Source: JBBRTJ01 sp038244535
Lineage (GTDB): Bacteria; Actinomycetota; Acidimicrobiia; Acidimicrobiales; Ilumatobacteraceae
Reading direction: 5' to 3'
Assembly (NCBI GenBank): GCA_038244535.1
Contig: JBBRTJ010000003.1
Span: 16,217-80,216, forward strand
Length of the DNA: 64,000 nucleotides
The notes under the pieces are model-generated. The model was not told the origin of the DNA and made no database searches. It saw nothing but the letters and a program-made list of their open reading frames with translations. Of this stretch, positions 34,035 to 42,534 are shown one piece after another; the first letter of the stretch is position 1, and each line of letters begins with the position of its first letter. The position numbers were made by a program, and so were the translations under genes.

Positions 34035-34588
34035 CGACGGGCGAGTCGGGCGCGCCGATCCCCGCCACGGTCCTGGAGGGGTCGGGTCTCACGTTGCGGC
34101 CGTGGTCGCCGGCCGACCTGCCCTGGCTCGTCGATGCCGTCGCCGATCCCGACATCGCTCGCTGGACGAACATGGCCAACCCGTTCACCGCTGGCGCGGC
34201 CGTGGCGTGGGTCGAGCTGCAGCGCTCGCTGCAGCAGGCGGGCACGGGCATCGGCTTCGCCATCGCGCGCACCGAGTCCGACGAGCTGCTCGGCTCGATC
34301 GGGCTGTTCGGGATCGACGGCGAGTCGGGCGAAGTCGGGTACTGGTTGGCATGGGAGGCGAGGGGTCAGGGCGTCGCCGCAGTCGCGCTCGACCTCGTCG
34401 CCGGCTGGGGGGTTGCCGGGCTCGGGCTCGCTCGGGTGTGGGCCCAGGTCGCCGTGGGCAACGAGGCCTCGCGGCGCGTGGCCGAGCGAGCAGGGTTCGA
34501 GCTGACGGGCACGGTCGTGGCCGGATGCCACGACGGCGATCAGGCCACCGACGCCGTGGTGCTCACCCGGTGGGCGCCAGCTCGCTGA
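34031..34588 (+). CDS. GNAT family N-acetyltransferase
   Basis: The 185-residue product resembles RimJ/RimL-type acetyltransferases: GLTLRPWSPADLPWL at the start, GEVGYWLAWEARGQGVAAVAL as the acetyl-CoA loop, and VAVGNEASRRVAERAGFEL. The target is unknown. GTG 34031 overlaps the Nudix stop by four bases. The 3' end overlaps the convergent decarboxylase gene by 26 bases. Confidence 0.85.
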   Translation: MTTGESGAPIPATVLEGSGLTLRPWSPADLPWLVDAVADPDIARWTNMANPFTAGAAVAWVELQRSLQQAGTGIGFAIARTESDELLGSIGLFGIDGESGEVGYWLAWEARGQGVAAVALDLVAGWGVAGLGLARVWAQVAVGNEASRRVAERAGFELTGTVVAGCHDGDQATDAVVLTRWAPAR

Positions 34589-35975
34589 GCAACCGCCACC
34601 CGGCCTCGACGTGGCGACGCTCGGTGGTGCGTCCCCCGATGCAAAACCGGATGGCGGAACGACCGTCGAGCACGGTGCGGGTGAAGAGGGCGGCGCCGGT
34701 GGCGTTGGCCTCGTTGATGAGCCGGTTGGTGACGTCGTCGCCGCCGACGTGGCGCACGCACACGAGGTTGAGCGAACGGGGAGCGACCAGCGTGAAACGG
34801 GGGTCGGCGGTGGCCCAGCCTTCCAGCGCGTCGGTCAGCGCGAGGTGGTGGCGGATCATGGTCTGGAACGCACTCGGTCCCTCAGCGCGGATCGCGAACC
34901 ACAGCTTCAGTGCTCGGAACCGGCGGCCGAGGGGGATCTGCCAGTCGCGGTAGTCGATGACCTGCCCGGCGTCGCCGGCCGTGGTGCGCAAGTACTCGGG
35001 CAGGATCGACAGCGCGCCGATGAGGGCCTGCCGGTCGGCGACCCAGAACAGGTCGCAGTCGAAGTTGACGCCCATCCACTTGTGCGGGTTGGTGCAGTAG
35101 CTGTCGGCGAGGTCGAGCCCGGCGTTGACGAGCCCGCGGTGCTCGGGGCACAGCGCGGCGATGCCGGCCATCGCCCCATCGACGTGCATCCAGAGGCCCT
35201 CTCGCTGGGCGATGGTTGCAAGTGCAACTACTGGGTCGAAGGCCATCGACGATGTGGTGCCGGCGGTGGCACAGACCCAGAACGGTGTGAGCCCGGCGGC
35301 CTTGTCGGCCGCGATGGCAGCGGCCAGCGCGTCGGGTCGCATGGCGAAGCGCTCGTCGGTCTCGATCAGTCGCAGGCGATCGGAGCCGATGCCGGCGATG
35401 CGCATGGCCTTCTCGATGCTCGAGTGCGCCTGTGCCGTCGCGTAGGCGACGAGGCCGCATGTGTCGCCGGTGCGGTTCGAGTCGCCACCGGTGATCCGCT
35501 CTCGGGCAGCCAGCACAGAGCACAGGGTGGCGCTCGAGGCGGTGTCCTGGATCACGCCGCCGCCGGCGCCCGTCGAGCGGAACCGATCGGGAAGGCCGAG
35601 CAGCTCGACCATCCAGTCGAGCATGAGCGTCTCGACCTCGGTGGCGGCCGGACTCGTGGCCCACAGCATCCCGTTGACGCCGAGGCCAGCGGTCAAGAGC
35701 TCGCCGAGGATCGACGGGTAGCTGGAGTTGCATGGGAAGTAGGCAAAGAAGCTGGGGTGCTGCCAGTGCGTGAGCCCCGGCACGATCACCCGGTCGATGT
35801 CGGCCAGCACCGCGTCGAAGGGCTCGGGGGCGAAGGGTGGGCGCTCGGGCAGCTGGCTCCTCACCCATCCGGGCTCGACGCGAGACGAGACCGGGAAGCG
35901 CTCGACGCCCTCGACGTACCCGGCGATCCAGTCGATGAGTGCGTGACCGTGGGTGCGGAACTCCTCGGGGGTCAT
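34563..35975 (-). CDS. Aromatic-L-amino-acid decarboxylase-like PLP enzyme
   Basis: Group II PLP decarboxylase of 470 residues. The N-terminal helices (TPEEFRTHGHALIDWIAGY) and the motif HPSFFAYFPCNSSYPSILGE are typical of DOPA/tryptophan decarboxylases. HVDGAMAG holds the PLP-pairing Asp and NPHKWMG the PLP lysine. It would make an aromatic amine; which one is unknown. TAGGCT lies eight bases before the ATG on its strand (35989-35984), suggesting leaderless expression. Confidence 0.88.
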   Translation of the reverse strand: MTPEEFRTHGHALIDWIAGYVEGVERFPVSSRVEPGWVRSQLPERPPFAPEPFDAVLADIDRVIVPGLTHWQHPSFFAYFPCNSSYPSILGELLTAGLGVNGMLWATSPAATEVETLMLDWMVELLGLPDRFRSTGAGGGVIQDTASSATLCSVLAARERITGGDSNRTGDTCGLVAYATAQAHSSIEKAMRIAGIGSDRLRLIETDERFAMRPDALAAAIAADKAAGLTPFWVCATAGTTSSMAFDPVVALATIAQREGLWMHVDGAMAGIAALCPEHRGLVNAGLDLADSYCTNPHKWMGVNFDCDLFWVADRQALIGALSILPEYLRTTAGDAGQVIDYRDWQIPLGRRFRALKLWFAIRAEGPSAFQTMIRHHLALTDALEGWATADPRFTLVAPRSLNLVCVRHVGGDDVTNRLINEANATGAALFTRTVLDGRSAIRFCIGGRTTERRHVEAGWRLLSELAPTG

Positions 35976-36052
35976 GGGCGGCGAGCCTAGGAGTCGACCT
36001 GTGCGCCTGATCCGGTCGGATCGTCCTGAGCGCCGGTCGTAGGTTGCGGGCC

Positions 36053-37008
36053 GTGGCTGCTTCGTTCGACCCCGCCGACATCGATCCCGCCCGGTTCACG
36101 GTGCACCGCGCGTCACCCCGGGGCTTCGCCCAGGCCTACGTGCGTGAGGGCGCCGGGGGCATGCCGCTCGTGCTCGTGCACGGCTGGCCCGAGTCGAAGC
36201 GGATCTTCTGGAAGGTCATCGCCCCGCTGGCCGCCGCCGGGTTCGAGGTGATCGTGCCCGACCTTCGGGGCTTCGGTGACAGCCAGGTCGGGCCCGATGG
36301 CCTCCACGACGTCGCCTCTCACAGCCTCGACCTGCACGCGCTCGTGCACGACCACCTCGGTCATGAGCGTGTCGTGCTCGTCGGCGGCGACCTTGGCGGA
36401 CCGGTCGTGCAAGACCTGTCGCTGCGCTTTCCGGGCTGGGTCGATCGCATGGTGCTGTTCAACTCGCCCCTGCCGTACGACAAGGAGCGGATGGCCGGAC
36501 TGCGCACCCGCCCCGCGCAGGAGGCGAGCGACTACTACGTGCGTCAGGGCCGCGACGCCGATGCGTTGGCCGCCGAGCTGGCCACCGAAGGCGAGCGGCG
36601 CCGCTACATCGCCACCTTCTACACGAGCCGCTTCTGGGGCCATCCCGGCGCCTTCCTCGACCCCGCCTCGGCGCCCGGCCGGTTCGGGGCGAGCGCCATC
36701 GTGGACTTCCACACCGAGCCGTTCGGTGACGCCGCCCACCTGCGGGCGTCGTTTGGTGGCTACGAGAGCGCCTTCTCGCCGGCGGCACGGCTCGAGCCCG
36801 CGCGCCTCGGGCCAAACCCACGCGCACGCTGCTCCTGTTCGGGCCGAGTGACCACGTGATCTACCCCGAGTTCGACAAGATGGCGGCGATCGTGTTCTCG
36901 AACCACGTCGGCCCGTTCCTGCTGCGCGACTGCGGTCACTTCGTGCCCTGGGAGGCGCCCCATGCGCTCGTCAGCGCAACGGTGACGCTCTGTGGCGACC
37001 TGCTCTGA
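36053..37008 (+). pseudogene. Epoxide hydrolase-like alpha/beta hydrolase with a frameshift
   Basis: Residues up to about 250 read as a normal alpha/beta hydrolase: LVHGWPESKRIFW, VPDLRGFGDS and nucleophile region VVLVGGDLGGPV, where the nucleophile would be Asp. Around 36785-36815 the frame breaks: the first frame ends at 36859, while the expected C-terminus continues in another frame (KPTRTLLLFGPSDHVIYPEF, then RDCGHFVPWEAPHAL with the catalytic His) to the stop at 37006-37008. One base lost or two gained would restore it. It is either a young pseudogene or a sequence error. GTG 36053 follows TAGGTT (36040-36045) by seven bases. Confidence 0.75.
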
Positions 37009-37059
37009 CGCGACTTCGACGATCGGCCGCGACCCGGGCGAGAAGGTCCGGTTCGGCCC

Positions 37060-37276
37060 TTGACGAGAGCCGCTCGCGGGCGCACGCTGACAGTGACCCA
37101 CAGGACACGATCAGACGGAGGTCCTCTGATGGATCAAGGTTCTTCGGCCGAGGAGTCTCCACCCGGTTGAGCAACGGGTCGCACCCGCGACCCCGGCGAC
37201 GGATGCCGGGGTGCGTGGCGGCCCGAGGCGAGGCTGATGCCACCGGGTGCTCCCACCCTGACCGGCTTCGAGCCGG
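37060..37276 (+). ncRNA. Candidate structured leader or small RNA
   Basis: The 413-base gap 37009-37421 has no conventional gene but dense pairing. TTGACG (37060-37065) is a possible -35 with a weak CACGCT at 17 bases. A GGAGGT site (37117-37122) can be hidden by GGAG/CTCC (37117-37120 with 37157-37160) plus TCCTC/GAGGA (37122-37126 with 37150-37154). Then CACCCGGT/ACCGGGTG (37160-37167 with 37242-37249) encloses ACCCCGGC/GCCGGGGT (37190-37197 with 37205-37212) and GTGGC/GCCAC (37215-37219 with 37239-37243, sharing two bases with the outer stem). CCGGCT/AGCCGG (37262-37276) follows. No known riboswitch class is recognised. Confidence 0.4.
37129..37170 (+). CDS. Possible 13-residue leader peptide
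   Basis: ATG 37129 lies six bases after a strong GGAGGT ribosome binding site and opens a short frame encoding MDQGSSAEESPPG, then TGA. The site and part of the frame lie within a predicted stem that could control access. No regulated gene follows on the same strand before 37868, so a leader role is uncertain. Confidence 0.3.
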   Translation: MDQGSSAEESPPG

Positions 37277-37342
37277 CTCGAGCAACTTCTGGGCGCGCGT
37301 CGCCTCGCTGAGGGTGACGACCCAACCACCAACGACACTGCT

Positions 37343-37386
37343 GGCCCGGCTCTGCTACCCGCCCCCGTGGGCCCGAGAGCCGGGCC
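37343..37386 (-). terminator. Long hairpin downstream of the small secreted protein gene
   Basis: GGCCCGGCTC (37343-37352) pairs perfectly with GAGCCGGGCC (37377-37386); the 24-base loop can form a further small GC stem. It lies 35 bases beyond the stop of the minus-strand gene at 37422 and may end transcription from that side, and also from the candidate RNA on the plus strand. Confidence 0.5.
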
Positions 37387-37421
37387 GTCGTCGTCCTCGG
37401 AGCGCTTGTCGTCTCCGTTGG

Positions 37422-37772
37422 TCACTCGATTCGCTTGGCGCGGGTGCGTTGGCGGGCCGAGCGAGTAGCCATGAAGAAGACCACGCACATCCCGGTGAGG
37501 ATGAGGAAGAACAGGGTGACCTGGGCCCAGCCGCCACGATCGCCTGGGGCCTGGGGGGCGACGCCGGAGTTGGGCAGCGGGATGATCCCGAGGCGGGGCA
37601 GCTCGATCAGTGACGTCGTGGTTGATGCCCGCTCGGGCTGGGTGGTCGGGTCTTGCAATCGCGGGATGGTCGGGATGGTGGTGTCATCGGCCCGGGACGC
37701 GGGGCCGGCGGCCAGCAGACCGCCGGCGGCAAGGAGGCAGGCGATGACGACCAGTCCGATACGACGATGCAC
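37422..37772 (-). CDS. Small secreted, C-terminally anchored protein
   Basis: No family recognised. The 116 residues comprise a signal peptide (RRIGLVVIACLLAAGGLLAAG), a Thr/Pro-rich middle segment, one membrane helix near residues 84-104 (VTLFFLILTGMCVVFFMAT) and a basic cytoplasmic tail (RSARQRTRAKRIE). This predicts a short extracytoplasmic peptide held by the membrane. GTG start at 37772. Confidence 0.6.
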   Translation of the reverse strand: MHRRIGLVVIACLLAAGGLLAAGPASRADDTTIPTIPRLQDPTTQPERASTTTSLIELPRLGIIPLPNSGVAPQAPGDRGGWAQVTLFFLILTGMCVVFFMATRSARQRTRAKRIE

Positions 37773-37867
37773 CCCCCGGTTGTAGCCGCGTCGGCGCCAC
37801 GGGTGGTGGTCGCGGTCACGGTTGGGTTCGGGCGACGGCGGCGACCGGTGCGGGCCTAGGGTGCGCC

Positions 37868-38266
37868 ATGGCCAACCTGTCGTTCGAAGGCGAGACCCAC
37901 GCCGAGATCGTTGCGAAGGTGAAGCGCTGGCTCGCCTCGCTTGACGGCGAGGAGAAGTCCCTCAGCCCGGCTGAGGCCATCACGGCCAGCGCCAGCCTCA
38001 CCAAGGATGCGCTCAAGATCATCGCCTCGTCGGCCCCTGGGCCGATCGGCCAGAGCGAGGTGGTCAAGGGCCTGACGGGCATGGGCTACTCGATCACCGA
38101 CAGCACGGCCAAGGCCATGGTCGATGCGCTGGACTCGTTGTCGGCGATCACCGGCGAGTCGCTCGTCAAGCGGATGCGTGACAACTCGGCGTCGGCCGTG
38201 TTCGAGATGAACCAGGCAATGGCCAAGCAGGTGCTCAAGGGCCTTCGCCCGAAGAAGAGCACCTGA
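37868..38266 (+). CDS. Conserved hypothetical protein, 132 residues
   Basis: I do not recognise the family. The product is soluble, mostly helical by eye, with an N-terminal MANLSFEGETHAEIVAKVKRW, a central segment with a possible winged-helix look (GPIGQSEVVKGLTGMGYSIT) and a basic end (KGLRPKKST). TAGGGT (37857-37862) lies five bases before the ATG, suggesting a leaderless transcript. The next gene, guaB3, follows after 96 bases with its own likely promoter. Confidence 0.6.
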   Translation: MANLSFEGETHAEIVAKVKRWLASLDGEEKSLSPAEAITASASLTKDALKIIASSAPGPIGQSEVVKGLTGMGYSITDSTAKAMVDALDSLSAITGESLVKRMRDNSASAVFEMNQAMAKQVLKGLRPKKST

Positions 38267-38362
38267 ACTTGAACGAGAAGTAAAGGGCCGACGGCCTGAC
38301 CGATCACCGGGCCCGCCTACGCTTGAGAGCTTCCACATCAGGGGATTCGGGAGGAGCTGATC

Positions 38363-39526
38363 GTGGCTGAGGTCGAGATCGGAATGGGCAAGTCCGGGCG
38401 TCGGGCCTATGGGTTCGACGACATCGCCATCGTGCCGAGCCGGCGCACACGCGATCCCGAGGACGTCGATGTCTCCTGGGAGATCGACGCCTACCGCTTC
38501 GAACTGCCCGTGCTCGCCAGCGCCATGGACGGGGTGGTCTCACCGGCGACCGCCATTGAGGTCGGTCGCCTCGGCGGAGCCGGCGTGCTCAACCTCGAGG
38601 GCCTCTGGACCCGCTACGAGGACCCCGAGCCCTACTTCGAGGAGATCGCCGAGCTCGACGACGAGAAGGCGACCCGACGGATGCAGGAGATCTACCTCGA
38701 GCCGATCAAGCTCGAGCTGGTCACCGAGCGCATCCGCGAGATCCGCGCCGCCGGCGTGATCGCGGCGGCCTCGGTGACCCCGCAGCGGACCATGGGGATG
38801 CTCGATGCCATCCACGCCGGTGAGCTCGACCTGTTGGTCATCCAGGGCACGGTGGTGTCGGCCGAGCACGTCAGCAAGAACCGCGAGCCCTTGAACCTGA
38901 AGCAGACCATCCGCCAGCTCGAGATGCCCTGCATCGTCGGAGGCTGCGCCAGCTACCAGGCCGCGCTCCACCTCATGCGCACCGGCGCAGCCGGGGTGCT
39001 CGTCGGCGTGGGTCCCGGTCATGCCTGCACCACTCGTGGGGTGCTCGGCATCGGGGTGCCCCAGGCCACGGCGATCGCCGATGCCCGCGCCGCGCGCATG
39101 CGCCACCTCGACGAGACCGGCGTCTACTGCCACGTCATCGCCGACGGCGGGATGGGTACGGGCGGCGACATCGCCAAGGCCATCGTGTGCGGCGCCGACG
39201 CCGTCATGATCGGCTCGCCCCTGGCCGCCGCCAGCGAGGCGCCTGGCCGGGGCTTCCACTGGGGCATGGCGACGTTCCACCCGACGCTGCCCCGCGGCGC
39301 CCGGGTGCGGACCTCGACCCGTGGTTCGCTCGAGGAGATCCTCATCGGGCCGGCCCGTGAGAACGACGGCCGCATGAACCTCTTCGGCGCCCTGCGCACC
39401 TCGATGGCCACCTGTGGCTACGAGACGGTCAAGGAGTTCCAGAAGGCCGAGGTCATGGTCGCCCCTGCACTCCAGACCGAGGGCAAGTCGCTGCAGAAGG
39501 CCCAGCACGTCGGCATGGGCCACTGA
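38363..39526 (+). CDS. guaB3: GuaB3 family IMP dehydrogenase-related protein
   Basis: TIM-barrel enzyme of 387 residues related to IMP dehydrogenase and GMP reductase. It lacks the CBS domain pair of canonical GuaB and fits the GuaB3 group common in Actinobacteria and Cyanobacteria. The catalytic cysteine is C222 in GHACTTRGVLG, and IADGGMGTGGDIAKAI is the phosphate-binding loop. Whether it oxidises IMP or reduces GMP cannot be told from sequence alone. GTG 38363 has a strong GGGAGGAG site. A weak promoter (CTGACC, 16 bases, TACGCT 38318-38323) precedes it. Followed by other purine genes. Confidence 0.88.
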   Translation: MAEVEIGMGKSGRRAYGFDDIAIVPSRRTRDPEDVDVSWEIDAYRFELPVLASAMDGVVSPATAIEVGRLGGAGVLNLEGLWTRYEDPEPYFEEIAELDDEKATRRMQEIYLEPIKLELVTERIREIRAAGVIAAASVTPQRTMGMLDAIHAGELDLLVIQGTVVSAEHVSKNREPLNLKQTIRQLEMPCIVGGCASYQAALHLMRTGAAGVLVGVGPGHACTTRGVLGIGVPQATAIADARAARMRHLDETGVYCHVIADGGMGTGGDIAKAIVCGADAVMIGSPLAAASEAPGRGFHWGMATFHPTLPRGARVRTSTRGSLEEILIGPARENDGRMNLFGALRTSMATCGYETVKEFQKAEVMVAPALQTEGKSLQKAQHVGMGH

Positions 39527-39539
39527 CGCTGTCGCCTCG

Positions 39540-40370
39540 ATGACTGACCCGCTGGAACTGGCCGCTGAAGCGGCCGCCGCGCTGGCCCGCGCCACCGGCG
39601 TCGGCACCCACGACGTCGCCATCGTGTTCGGTTCGGGCTGGGGCCCGGCCGCGGACGCGCTCGGCCCGCCCACCGCCGAGGTCGAGCAGTCGTCGCTGCC
39701 CGGGTTCGCCGCCGCTGCGGTCGAGGGGCACGGCGGCACCGTGCGATCGATCCCCTTCGACGGTGTGCGGGTGCTGGCGCTGCTCGGCCGTTCGCACCTC
39801 TACGAGGGGCGGGGCGTCGACGCGGTCGTCCACCCTGTGCGCATGGCGGTGGCGGCGGGCTGCCGCACGATCATCCTCACCAACGCCTGTGGTGGCATCC
39901 GGGCCGACTTCCGCCCGGGCCAACCGGTCGTGCTGAGCGACCACATCAGCTTCACCGGGGTGTCGCCCTTGCGGGGACCGCAGTTCGTCGACCTGACGCA
40001 GCTCTACTCGCTTCGTTTGCGGGCCCTGGTGCACGAGCTCGACCCGTCGATCCCTGAAGGGGTCTACGGCCACTGGTACGGCCCCACCTACGAGACCCCG
40101 GCCGAGATCCGCATGCTGCGCACCCTCGGGTGCGACCTGGTGGGCATGTCGACGGTGCCCGAGGCCATCGCCGCCCACGCGCTCGGGGCCGAGGTGCTGG
40201 CCATCGCGCTGGTCACCAACCCGGCGGCCGGGCTCGGGCTCGAACGGCTCGACCACACCGAGGTGCTACGGGAAGGCCGGGCGGCCGCCGATCGGATGGG
40301 AGCCCTGCTCGTGCGTCTCGTGCCGCGGCTGGCCGGAGGGTTGGACGGTCCCTTGGACGGACCCCACTAG
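39540..40370 (+). CDS. Purine nucleoside phosphorylase, trimeric type
   Basis: Phosphorolyses purine nucleosides for salvage. The 276-residue protein has GSGWGPAADAL (phosphate site), GRSHLYEG, TNACGGIRADF, the ribose/base segment GPTYETPAEIRMLR, MSTVPEA and LVTNPAAGL, whose Asn points to 6-oxopurines. This is the PNP/MTAP class I trimer group. It lies 13 bases after guaB3 and its TAG stop lies within the candidate -10 of guaA, so the three purine genes form one functional block. Confidence 0.92.
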   Translation: MTDPLELAAEAAAALARATGVGTHDVAIVFGSGWGPAADALGPPTAEVEQSSLPGFAAAAVEGHGGTVRSIPFDGVRVLALLGRSHLYEGRGVDAVVHPVRMAVAAGCRTIILTNACGGIRADFRPGQPVVLSDHISFTGVSPLRGPQFVDLTQLYSLRLRALVHELDPSIPEGVYGHWYGPTYETPAEIRMLRTLGCDLVGMSTVPEAIAAHALGAEVLAIALVTNPAAGLGLERLDHTEVLREGRAAADRMGALLVRLVPRLAGGLDGPLDGPH

Positions 40371-40379
40371 CGTTCGGGC

Positions 40380-41927
40380 ATGAGCGAGCCTGGCGATCCG
40401 GTGCCCTTCGACACGGTCCTGGTGGTCGACTTCGGCGCTCAGTACGCGCAGCTGATCGCCCGGCGGGTGCGCGAGGCACGGGTCTACTCCGAGATCGTGC
40501 CCCACTCGATCACGGCCGCCGAGGTGGCTCGGCGTCAGCCTGCGGCGCTGGTGTTCAGCGGTGGACCCAAGAGCGTCCACGTGGACGGGGCGCCGGCCAT
40601 CGACCCGGCCGTCTACGACCTCGGCCTCCCGATCCTGGGCATCTGCTACGGGGCTCAGCTGATCGCGCAGCAGCTCGGGGGCGAGGTGGCCCGCACCGGC
40701 CAGGGCGAGTACGGCCGCACCGACCTCACCGTCGGCCCCGCAGGATCCCGCCTGGTGAGCGGCGACCAGCACGTTTGGATGAGCCACTTCGACTCGATCG
40801 TGAAGGCGCCCGAGGGGTTCCGAGCCACCGCCAGCACGGCCACGACGCCGGTGGCGGTGCTCGAGAACGACGAGCGCCGCATCCACGGCGTGCAGTTCCA
40901 TCCCGAGGTGGGCCACACGCCCGAGGGCCAGGCCATCCTCGAGCGCTTCCTGTTCGACCTCGCCGGTTGCCGGCCGACGTGGACGATGGGTTCGGTCATC
41001 GACCAGTCGATCGCCGCCATCCGGGCCCAGGTCGGCTCGGGGCGGGCCGTCTGTGGGCTGTCAGGCGGGGTCGACTCGGCGGTGGCCGCCGCGCTCGTTC
41101 ACAAGGCCATCGGCTCGCAGCTCACCTGCATCTACGTCGACACCGGGCTGATGCGCCTGGGCGAGTCCGAGCAGGTGGTCGAGACGTTCCGGCGTCACCA
41201 GGGCATCGAGCTGATCCACGTCGACGCCAGCGACCGGTTCTTCGAGCGTCTCGCCGGCATCGTCGACCCCGAGGAGAAGCGCAAGGCCATCGGCGAGCTG
41301 TTCGTGCGGGTCTTCGAGCAGAACACCGGTGGTCTGACCGATGCCACGTTCCTCGTGCAAGGAACGCTCTACCCCGATGTGATCGAGAGCGGCACCAAGG
41401 ACGCCGCCCGGATCAAGAGCCACCACAACGTCGGCGGGCTGCCCGACGACATGACGCTCGAGCTGGTCGAGCCGCTGCGCACCCTGTTCAAGGACGAGGT
41501 GCGTGAGGTCGGCCACGAGCTCGGGCTTCCCGACGAGATCGTGTGGCGCCAGCCGTTCCCCGGCCCGGGGCTCGGGGTGCGCATCATCGGCGAGGTCACC
41601 CGCGAGAAGGTGGCGCTGCTGCAACGGGCCGATGCCATCGTGCGCGAAGAGGTGTACCTGGCCGGGCTCGAGCGCGAGATCTGGCAGGCGTTCGCGGTGC
41701 TCCCCGACATCCGTTCCGTCGGGGTGATGGGCGACGAGCGCACCTACGGCCACCCCATCATCATCAGGGCGGTCACCAGCGAGGATGCCATGACCGCCGA
41801 CTGGGCCCGGCTGCCCTACGACCTGCTCGAGAAGATGTCGAGCCGCATCATCAACGAGGTGCGGGGCCTCAACCGGGTCGCCTACGACATCACGAGCAAG
41901 CCCCCCGGCACCATCGAGTGGGAGTAG
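40380..41927 (+). CDS. guaA: GMP synthase (glutamine-hydrolysing)
   Basis: Aminates XMP to GMP. The N-terminal class I glutaminase has nucleophile C89 (GICYGAQ) and its His/Glu in VQFHPEVGHT. The ATP-pyrophosphatase P-loop is GLSGGVDSAV, and the C-terminal dimerisation domain ends in KPPGTIEWE. The 515-residue length is normal. TAGCGT (40368-40373) lies six bases before the ATG, with no Shine-Dalgarno, so part of its expression may be leaderless. Confidence 0.97.
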   Translation: MSEPGDPVPFDTVLVVDFGAQYAQLIARRVREARVYSEIVPHSITAAEVARRQPAALVFSGGPKSVHVDGAPAIDPAVYDLGLPILGICYGAQLIAQQLGGEVARTGQGEYGRTDLTVGPAGSRLVSGDQHVWMSHFDSIVKAPEGFRATASTATTPVAVLENDERRIHGVQFHPEVGHTPEGQAILERFLFDLAGCRPTWTMGSVIDQSIAAIRAQVGSGRAVCGLSGGVDSAVAAALVHKAIGSQLTCIYVDTGLMRLGESEQVVETFRRHQGIELIHVDASDRFFERLAGIVDPEEKRKAIGELFVRVFEQNTGGLTDATFLVQGTLYPDVIESGTKDAARIKSHHNVGGLPDDMTLELVEPLRTLFKDEVREVGHELGLPDEIVWRQPFPGPGLGVRIIGEVTREKVALLQRADAIVREEVYLAGLEREIWQAFAVLPDIRSVGVMGDERTYGHPIIIRAVTSEDAMTADWARLPYDLLEKMSSRIINEVRGLNRVAYDITSKPPGTIEWE

Positions 41928-41969
41928 CGGCGCGCTCTGGGTCGCAGGCCCGACGTGACAGCCGGTGCT

Positions 41970-42509
41970 TCAGGCCGGGGGGTTCTCGGCTATCTCGCGC
42001 CAGTAGTCGCGGGCCATCGTCTCGAACCGGAGGCCCATGATGAGCGTCGCCAATTCGGCGGGCGTGGCCAAGCCCGTGACCTTGGTGCGGAGGTCCTCGT
42101 ACTCGGCCAGGCGCTGGGCATGGACCTGCTCCTGCTCGCGCGCCAGCGCGGCGACGCGACCGGCGCTCGACCGGCTGCTGAAGTGCAGTTTGAGCAGGCC
42201 GAGGTCGCGCAGCTCGGTGTTGTCGGTCGAGGGCTCAGCCAGCCACATGTCGAGCGCGGCGAGTCCCTTGGGGGTCATGGCGAACTGCCGCCGCTTGCGC
42301 CCCCCCGCTTCGGCCTCGTCCACCAGGTATCCGGCCGCAGCCAGGCGGGTCGGTTCGGCGTAGAGCTGGCTGTGGGGGAACGACCAGAAGTAGCCGATGC
42401 TGTCGGCCACGCGGCCCTTCATGGCGTACACCGTGACCGGCTCCATGCTGCTCACGAGCCCCAGCACCACGTACGACGTGGTGGTGAGCGAGATCGGGGC
42501 GTCGGGCAC
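41970..42509 (-). CDS. PadR family transcriptional regulator
   Basis: The 179-residue protein has the PadR winged helix (SYVVLGLVSSMEPVTVYAMK, FWSFPHSQLYAEPTRLAAAGYL, RQFAMTPKGLAAL) and a helical C-terminal dimerisation domain of the PadR-s2/Vir type. GTG 42509 gives the family start; the frame stays open far upstream only as shadow coding. TACCAT (42521-42516) lies six bases before the start. A palindrome with an extra half-site overlaps the likely -35, which fits autorepression and control of the divergent kinase-hydrolase pair. Confidence 0.88.
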   Translation of the reverse strand: MPDAPISLTTTSYVVLGLVSSMEPVTVYAMKGRVADSIGYFWSFPHSQLYAEPTRLAAAGYLVDEAEAGGRKRRQFAMTPKGLAALDMWLAEPSTDNTELRDLGLLKLHFSSRSSAGRVAALAREQEQVHAQRLAEYEDLRTKVTGLATPAELATLIMGLRFETMARDYWREIAENPPA

Positions 42510-42534
42510 GGACCGATGGTAGAAGCGCCCGCCA

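Noticed and set aside
37262..37280. Possible tRNA T-arm (CCGGCT, TCG, AGCCGG)
   Set aside because: The loop has three bases rather than seven, and no acceptor, D or anticodon arms can be found around it.
37110..37300. Known riboswitch, RNase P RNA, tmRNA or SRP RNA
   Set aside because: None of the conserved cores I know (for example the RNase P GAGGAAAGTCC block or the SRP GGAAGGAAGCA loop) is present, so it is listed only as an unknown candidate.
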